DNA of 64,000 nucleotides. Source: CADEED01 sp964444835. GTDB taxonomy: Bacteria > Pseudomonadota > Gammaproteobacteria > Steroidobacterales > Steroidobacteraceae. Below the pieces are notes generated by a model that was given only the letters and a program-made list of their open reading frames with translations, did no database searches and had not been told where the DNA came from. The position numbers and the translations under genes were made by a program. Of the stretch, positions 59,425 through 64,000 are shown in pieces; position 1 is the stretch's first letter; every line of letters begins with the position of its first letter. The stretch lies in the NCBI GenBank assembly GCA_964444835.1, contig CAYUIT010000015.1, positions 1-64,000 on the forward strand, in the 5' to 3' direction.

Positions 59425-60677
59425 CAGGTCGCCGTCCGTGCCACCGACTCAGTGGGGGGCATGCGCAGCGACAACGCGAGCACGATGGCAACGCCGATCA
59501 GCCCGGCCATCAGCATGAACGCAGGCACGAACGTACCGTAGCGATCAAATAACAAGCCGGTGATCCAAGGGCCAATCGCGCCGCCGCCCGCATCGAGCAC
59601 GGTAATCGCGCCCATGACCCGGCCTAACGACCGAGCGCCAAACGCATCTGCAGCAACCGCCTGGAGCAATGTGTAGTTGCCGCCCCAACCGAGGCCAAAC
59701 AGCGCGACGGCATAAATCAGCAGCTCGCGTTGATTGGTCGCCAACAACGCTGCGCCACCGAGCATCAACGCCAAGTCCAAAGCCCATGTGGCTTTGCGGC
59801 CCCAAATGTCAGACAGCCAGCCAAAGAAGAGCTTGCCCACGAGCCCGCCCAGGAACAGCGGCATGAAGTACAAGCTCGCTTCGCCAGGCGTGATGCCGAG
59901 TAACCCGGTGTGCCGGAACAAGTTGTAGCTCACGCCCAAGATACAAAAAAACGTCGCGAAGGCCGCGCCGCCGATCAGCCAGTACTCCTTGCGCTGCAGG
60001 ATCTGCGCGTAGCTCAGCGCCTCATCCGTCGCGGCGCCGCCCGTTTGGCTTGCCTCGACACCGTACGGGCGCAGCCCCAACTTGGCGGGCCATTCCTTCA
60101 GTGCAAACGCTACGAGCGGCAGCATCAGCAGCGGTCCCAATGCGACCCACGCGGCTGCGGAGCGCCAACCCGCGGAGCCAATCAAATGCGTCGTCAGCTG
60201 CGGCAGGAACGCGTTCGCGAGGCTCGTACCCGTCAACATCAGGCCCAGCGCCAAGCCGCGCGAACCGACAAACCAGCGCGAGACGATCACGACGCAAATC
60301 GCGAGACCGCAGCCGGATAAACCGACGCCCATCAAGAAGCGCAGCCAATACATGTCAGTCAGCGTGTTGACGTAGCCCAAGCCGTAGAACGCACCTGCGA
60401 GCGCCAAGAGCCCGAGCGCCATCACCAGCCGCACGCCAAAGCGATCTGCGGCCCAACCGGACAGCGGCGTGATGATCGCCGTGGTGAGCAACATGATCGT
60501 ATCGCCGAACTTCAAGTCGCCTTGACTAACGGCTAACAATTCGAGCAGCGACTTGTCGAACGCGGTGATGGCGCCGACGGTGATCCCGTTTGTGATCCAA
60601 ATGATGATGAACGTGGCAAGGACGATGCCCCACCAGCCGTAGTACGCCGCCCCGCTTTGGGCTCTTTCGGTTTGCAT
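59424..60677 (-). CDS. MFS transporter (OFA/monocarboxylate-like)
   Basis: This carrier has about 417 residues and twelve helices. GWAADRFGVRLVMALGL is motif A, FFGWLSDIWGRKATW is the second copy, and GVGLSGCGLAICVVIVSRWF and FGLGWGGNYTLLQAVAADAF resemble the oxalate/formate and monocarboxylate carriers. The substrate is probably a small organic acid; this is inference. It lies just after the dimeric-barrel gene and before the ABC importer, so two transporters for perhaps related compounds share an operon. Confidence 0.88.
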   Translation of the reverse strand: MQTERAQSGAAYYGWWGIVLATFIIIWITNGITVGAITAFDKSLLELLAVSQGDLKFGDTIMLLTTAIITPLSGWAADRFGVRLVMALGLLALAGAFYGLGYVNTLTDMYWLRFLMGVGLSGCGLAICVVIVSRWFVGSRGLALGLMLTGTSLANAFLPQLTTHLIGSAGWRSAAAWVALGPLLMLPLVAFALKEWPAKLGLRPYGVEASQTGGAATDEALSYAQILQRKEYWLIGGAAFATFFCILGVSYNLFRHTGLLGITPGEASLYFMPLFLGGLVGKLFFGWLSDIWGRKATWALDLALMLGGAALLATNQRELLIYAVALFGLGWGGNYTLLQAVAADAFGARSLGRVMGAITVLDAGGGAIGPWITGLLFDRYGTFVPAFMLMAGLIGVAIVLALSLRMPPTESVARTAT

Positions 60678-60992
60678 CTAGAGCGACGCCGTGAGGATGA
60701 ACTGCGGTTGGTCGGCGAACGCGCGAAACTGCTCGACGACGCGCTGCATGGTGGGGTTTGCGACATCTGTTCCGAGCTGTTGCAAGTCCTTCACGCGCAG
60801 AATCTCGACATACTGATACGGTGACGTACCGCCGCCCATCAGGCCCGTCGCCTTCAGAACCTCGAAGCGCTCAATCGAGGGCAAGCGATTGACCGTGGGT
60901 AAGTCGATCTCGCGTGCAAAGCGCTCGTAATCCGTCGCCGAGACTCCCGGCTTCAGATTGAACAAAACGATGATTGTGGTGCTCGTTGCCAT
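60678..60992 (-). CDS. Small dimeric alpha-beta-barrel-like protein (REDY/EthD-like)
   Basis: The product is about 104 residues. VLFNLKPGVSATDYERFARE, VNRLPSIERFEVLKATG and SPYQYVEILRVKDL fit the ferredoxin-like dimeric barrel fold of REDY/EthD-type proteins. These are often found in polyketide or aromatic degradation gene sets but rarely have a defined reaction. It is the first gene of the operon with the MFS and ABC genes, and abuts the MFS start. ATG 60992 is chosen over 61031. Confidence 0.7.
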   Translation of the reverse strand: MATSTTIIVLFNLKPGVSATDYERFAREIDLPTVNRLPSIERFEVLKATGLMGGGTSPYQYVEILRVKDLQQLGTDVANPTMQRVVEQFRAFADQPQFILTASL

Positions 60993-61091
60993 CGATTCAG
61001 TGCCTCGGCCACGATGGGCCACGGTTGCCAAGCGACAGTTACGCGAGGCAGTCTAGCAACTCGCCGCGTTCGGCGTGAGAGAGCGCATGCG

Positions 61092-61958
61092 ATGACCATG
61101 GAACGAGATTCCGCGTTGATTTCCCCGGATGCACTGCAGTCGGAACTGCGGGATCCGCGATTGAGATTGTTCGATACGACCGTTGTCATGACGCGCAGCC
61201 CGCAAGGCGCCCTATCGATAAGCAGCGGTCGTGAGGCGTATCTGCGCGCGCATTTGCCTGGCGCCGGATTTCTCGACCTTGCGGCCGACTTTTCTGACGC
61301 GTCGAGCGACCTACCGTTCATGTTGCCGAGCGCCGAACAGTTTGCACGCGCGGCGTCGGCGGCGGGTATCGGGCGCGAGCATCGTGTCGTGCTGTACAAC
61401 AGTGGACCGATATGGTGGTCGACACGGTTCTGGTTCATGTTCCGCGAATTCGGCTTCGATGCAGTACGCGTGTTGGATGGCGGCTTCGATCGGTGGCGCA
61501 CCGAGGGCCGCGCGCTTGCGAGCGGCGGCACGAGCTTTCCGCCGGCGCAGTTCCCACTCGGGCCACGTCGAGGCTTTTTTGTCGGCAAGGACGCGGTCGC
61601 GCGAGCAGTCGCCGCTGGAGACCACACGCTCGTCAATGCGTTGAGTGCCGACCAACACGCCGGGCGCGTGGTCCAGTTCGTGCGGCCGGGGCATATCGCG
61701 GGCAGTTGCCATTTGTCTGCGCTCGATCTCGTTGATGAACGTCAAACGTTTTGGTCGATCGAGACGTTGCGCGCGCGGCTGACGGCGGCTGGGTTGTTAG
61801 GCAGTAAGCCGGTCATCGCATATTGCGGCGGCGGCATTGCGGCCACCGCCAACGCGTTTGCGTTATATCTCGTGGGTCACGAACGCCCGCAGATTTACGA
61901 CGGATCCCTCGCGGAGTGGACGCGCGATCCAACTCTGCCCATGGCTACGAATCCTTAA
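61092..61958 (+). CDS. Thiosulfate/3-mercaptopyruvate sulfurtransferase (tandem rhodanese)
   Basis: The product is about 288 residues with two rhodanese domains. The first lacks its Cys (VVLYNSGPIWWSTRFWFMF). The second has the active loop VIAYCGGGIAATANAFALYL. The domain pair fits SseA-type enzymes; the loop C-G-G-G-I-A differs from the C-G-S-G-V-T of E. coli SseA, so the sulfur donor is uncertain. The SulP gene follows on the same strand after an AT-rich spacer, which may link sulfate import and sulfur transfer. Confidence 0.87.
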   Translation: MTMERDSALISPDALQSELRDPRLRLFDTTVVMTRSPQGALSISSGREAYLRAHLPGAGFLDLAADFSDASSDLPFMLPSAEQFARAASAAGIGREHRVVLYNSGPIWWSTRFWFMFREFGFDAVRVLDGGFDRWRTEGRALASGGTSFPPAQFPLGPRRGFFVGKDAVARAVAAGDHTLVNALSADQHAGRVVQFVRPGHIAGSCHLSALDLVDERQTFWSIETLRARLTAAGLLGSKPVIAYCGGGIAATANAFALYLVGHERPQIYDGSLAEWTRDPTLPMATNP

Positions 61959-62016
61959 ATACTTTAATTAAGAAACGTAAATAATTGAATTAATTAAACA
62001 ATTTAGCGAAGAACCA
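61959..62016. promoter_or_regulatory. AT-rich block with two TTAATTAA palindromes
   Basis: This spacer is strikingly AT-rich within GC-rich DNA. TTAATTAA occurs at 61964-61971 and 61990-61997, 26 bases apart. It could be an UP element, nucleoid-protein site or regulator site for the SulP gene. Seen directly; function inferred. Confidence 0.5.
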
Positions 62017-62019
62017 CGC

Positions 62020-62059
62020 ATCACTTCGTGATTCCCGTAGGGAATGGTCGGCTATGCCG
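62020..62059 (+). promoter_or_regulatory. Three consecutive small hairpins upstream of SulP
   Basis: ATCAC-TTC-GTGAT (62020-62032), ATTCCC-GTA-GGGAAT (62031-62045) and CGGC-TAT-GCCG (62049-62059) follow one another, all with 3-base loops, just before the SulP start. The first two share two bases, so in RNA they would compete at the boundary. They may form a structured leader. Confidence 0.45.
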
Positions 62060-62076
62060 TAGTACTGTAAAGGCCG

Positions 62077-63774
62077 ATGAGCCGCCCCGTGAATCGCCCC
62101 AGCCCGACCTGGCATCTATTTGTCCCCAAGTTAGTCACGGTGCTACGGGAGGGCTACCGGCTAGAGGACTTCCGCCACGACTTCATCGCCGGTGTGACGG
62201 TGGCGATCGTCGCGTTGCCGTTGGCGATGGCCTTCGCCATCGCCTCGGGTACCACCCCCGACCGCGGCCTCGTCACCGCAATCGTCGCCGGATTTCTGAT
62301 TTCGGCATTGGGCGGCAGCCGTCACCAGATTGGCGGTCCCACGGGCGCTTTCGTGGTCGTCGTATTCGGTGTGATCGATCAGCATGGCTACGACGGCCTC
62401 GTGGTCGCGACGCTGATGGCGGGCATCATTCTGGTCGTGGCCGGCTTCGCAAGGCTCGGTACTTGGATCAAGTACATCCCTGAGCCGGTGATTACCGGAT
62501 TCACGGCAGGCATCGCCGTCGTGATCTTCTCGAGCCAAGTCAAAGATCTGCTCGGCCTACAAATGGGCAGCGTACCAGCCGAGTTCGCGCCCAAGTGGTT
62601 AGCGTATTTCTCGCACCTCGACACGATTCAGTGGATAACGGCGGGCATCGCAGCCGCATCGCTCGCGATGATTTTGCTGCTGCGTCGGTTCGCACCCGCG
62701 GTGCCAGGATTTTTGGTCGCGATCGTTGTCGCTGCCGTCGCGGCCTACGCACTAGCGTTGCCGACGGAAACGGTAGGATCCCGGTTCGGTGATATTCCGC
62801 GCACGCTACCCGCCCCTGCTTGGCCTGCCATGAGTTGGGGTCTGCTCCGCGAACTGGTGCCGTCGGCGTTGACGATTGCCTTCTTGGCGGGTGTCGAGTC
62901 GTTGTTGTCAGCCGTCGTGGCCGACGGCATGACTGGGCGGCGGCACCGCAGCAATTGTGAGTTGGTAGCACAAGGCGTCGCAAACAGTGCGTCAGCGCTA
63001 TTTGGCGGTATGCCCGCAACCGGTGCGATCGCACGCACGGTCACGAACATTCGTTCTGGCGCGCGCACGCCCATCGCGGGAATCCTGCACGCAGTATTCG
63101 TGCTGCTCTTCATGATGCTCGCGGCGCCACTCGCCGCGTTCATTCCGCTCGCGGCACTCGCCGCCGTGCTCACGATCGTGGCATGGAACATGAGTGAGAT
63201 TCCGCGCTTTCGGCACTTGATGAAGGCACCGTTCGGCGATCGCGTGATCTTGCTGCTGACGTTCGGGTTGACGGTGATGGTGGATCTCACGGTGGCGATC
63301 GAAGTCGGTGTGGTGCTCGCCGCTGTGCTGTTCATGCATCGCATGTCGCAAGCGGTGGCGGTTGAGAAACACACACCGCTCGTCGATGAAGATCAAGACG
63401 ACTTCGTTCGCGGCCCGACTGAGGACAAGCGGCGCGGGTTACCGGCTGGCGTGGAATTGTTTGAACTGCGCGGGCCATTCTTCTTTGGCGTCGCGCAGAG
63501 CCTTACCGAGACGCTCGATGAGCTGGGACGTACACCGCGCGGCTTCGTGATCCTGATGCGGGATGTGCCGTTGATCGATGCGACCGGCGTCGGCGCACTG
63601 TCGACGCTGATCGCACGCTCCGCCAAGTTGGGCACGCGTGTCGTGTTAGTCGGCGCGCAGCCAAACGTGCTGCGGACCTTGCGCGAGATGCATGTGCTGG
63701 ACCGACCGTCGCTGGCGACGGCAGACGACCTAGAAGCCGCGAAGCGACTGTTCGCGGCCGAGACCCCTCGCTAA
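62077..63774 (+). CDS. SulP family anion transporter with STAS domain
   Basis: The protein is about 565 residues. The membrane part opens with FRHDFIAGVTVAIVALPLAM and contains GGPTGAFVVVVFG and NSASALFGGMPATGAIART, typical SulP motifs. A C-terminal STAS domain (about 455-560) includes LFELRGPFFFGVAQ and VPLIDATGVGALSTLI. It probably imports sulfate or bicarbonate; the neighbouring sulfurtransferase favours sulfate. No partner carbonic anhydrase is adjacent. The stop overlaps the end of the convergent oxidase gene. Confidence 0.93.
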   Translation: MSRPVNRPSPTWHLFVPKLVTVLREGYRLEDFRHDFIAGVTVAIVALPLAMAFAIASGTTPDRGLVTAIVAGFLISALGGSRHQIGGPTGAFVVVVFGVIDQHGYDGLVVATLMAGIILVVAGFARLGTWIKYIPEPVITGFTAGIAVVIFSSQVKDLLGLQMGSVPAEFAPKWLAYFSHLDTIQWITAGIAAASLAMILLLRRFAPAVPGFLVAIVVAAVAAYALALPTETVGSRFGDIPRTLPAPAWPAMSWGLLRELVPSALTIAFLAGVESLLSAVVADGMTGRRHRSNCELVAQGVANSASALFGGMPATGAIARTVTNIRSGARTPIAGILHAVFVLLFMMLAAPLAAFIPLAALAAVLTIVAWNMSEIPRFRHLMKAPFGDRVILLLTFGLTVMVDLTVAIEVGVVLAAVLFMHRMSQAVAVEKHTPLVDEDQDDFVRGPTEDKRRGLPAGVELFELRGPFFFGVAQSLTETLDELGRTPRGFVILMRDVPLIDATGVGALSTLIARSAKLGTRVVLVGAQPNVLRTLREMHVLDRPSLATADDLEAAKRLFAAETPR

Positions 63775-64000
63775 AGCCCAAGCGCCCCCGGATTCATCCG
63801 ACCACTGGGGTCGACCAGTTGCTTCAGTTGCCGCAAGAACGTGCTCGCCGTGGGTTCGAGCCCTTGCTGATACTTGTAGAACTTGCCGAGCTGGAAACTC
63901 GCTGCACCGTTCTCCATGAAACAAATCGCAAGCTCCTCGCGCAGGCGTGCCACCGCGGCACGGGCTGGCAGATTTTCCGGGTACTGCGGGAGCTTCGCGA
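63771..64000 (-). CDS. FAD-linked oxidase, C-terminal part (runs off the right edge)
   Basis: About 75 C-terminal residues are present; the gene starts beyond the window. The end DPSGRMNPGALGL is the typical C terminus of glycolate/D-lactate oxidase-like FAD enzymes (GlcD and relatives), and a helical segment precedes it. The frame is open to the window edge, so this is not a short gene beginning at the internal GTG near 63953. The substrate cannot be told. The stop overlaps the SulP stop. Confidence 0.8.
   Translation of the reverse strand, partial: AKLPQYPENLPARAAVARLREELAICFMENGAASFQLGKFYKYQQGLEPTASTFLRQLKQLVDPSGRMNPGALGL

Larger units (their letters stand above)
519..60539. repeat. Dispersed over-represented 7-mer TTGTTAG/CTAACAA
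   Basis: Plus-strand copies start at 519, 1518, 4070, 6526, 7636, 8479, 16679, 27555, 30489, 32689, 33381, 33991, 36001, 38516, 41686, 44544, 46195 and 61794. Complement copies start at 2073, 5687, 5903, 9727, 20954, 23577, 25211, 31020, 35846, 38658, 40272, 40605, 45919, 46541, 49221, 51734, 56092, 58178, 59079 and 60533. That is 38 by eye. Independent-base expectation at roughly 62% GC is about 3. Confidence 0.75.

Noticed and set aside
519..61800. TTGTTAG as a Chi or FtsK-orienting sequence
   Set aside because: Copies are nearly equal on both strands, whereas those signals are skewed by replication direction. A whole-genome count could overturn this.
1..64000. tRNA, rRNA, CRISPR, insertion sequence, prophage or attachment site
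   Set aside because: I saw no cloverleaf-like segments, spaced direct repeats, transposase or integrase motifs, or long terminal inverted repeats by eye. A tRNAscan or ISfinder search would settle it.

Overview
The window looks like chromosome of a GC-rich gammaproteobacterium. The order fabD-fabG-acpP-fabF-pabB-pabC-mltG-tmk-holB-pilZ, a type II secretion (T2SS) pseudopilin operon and a rhombosortase gene all point that way, and the style is closest to the Steroidobacter/Nevskia/xanthomonad-like lineages. That placement is inference. Genes are densely packed with many 1-8 base overlaps. I saw no tRNA, rRNA, CRISPR array, transposase, phage gene or integrase.

Layout. 1-9.0 kb: MATE efflux pump with a DUF1460 protein, acyl-CoA desaturase, Tat-exported aldo/keto reductase, a secreted esterase-like protein that seems to lack its nucleophile elbow, a two-DTG aspartic protease, and NhaA. 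9.0-14.4 kb: LytTR two-component pair, medium-chain reductase, DacB, sterol-desaturase-like hydroxylase. 14.7-19.7 kb: a small helical protein facing a TIR-like (DUF1863) protein, an endonuclease/phosphatase-fold protein, a fused crotonase/3-hydroxyacyl-CoA dehydrogenase, and a cyclic-nucleotide/rhodanese protein. 19.7-28.5 kb: the fatty-acid/folate/murein/replication operon ending in pilZ. 28.5-34.9 kb: rhombosortase rrtA, divergent from gspGHIJKLMN. 34.9-42.2 kb: an AddAB-like helicase/nuclease pair and an AlaA-type aminotransferase. 42.4-47.8 kb: a DUF3598-like protein with a methyltransferase, then zwf, pgl and a short-form gnd, and a nitroreductase. 47.9-61 kb: accessory metabolism, with a cupin carrying a His-rich tail, a His-rich metal transporter, an old-yellow-enzyme-type iron-sulfur flavoprotein facing a VOC protein, an SDR, an oligopeptide-type ABC importer without its binding protein, and an MFS carrier. 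61-64 kb: rhodanese-type sulfurtransferase, SulP anion transporter, and the C-terminal end of an FAD-linked oxidase running off the right edge.

How the parts work together. Fatty-acid synthesis, folate (pABA) synthesis, murein processing, DNA replication and pilus assembly share one operon. RrtA and the T2SS pseudopilins share a 40-bp divergent promoter region, which fits the known link between rhombosortase substrates and type II secretion. zwf, pgl and gnd make up the oxidative pentose phosphate branch.

The most unusual signal belongs to no gene. The 7-mer TTGTTAG (or its complement CTAACAA) occurs at least 38 times by eye, against about 3 expected from base composition. It is balanced between strands and occurs in several codon registers, once between genes and once across a stop codon. 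It behaves like a DNA-level signal, possibly an uptake sequence.
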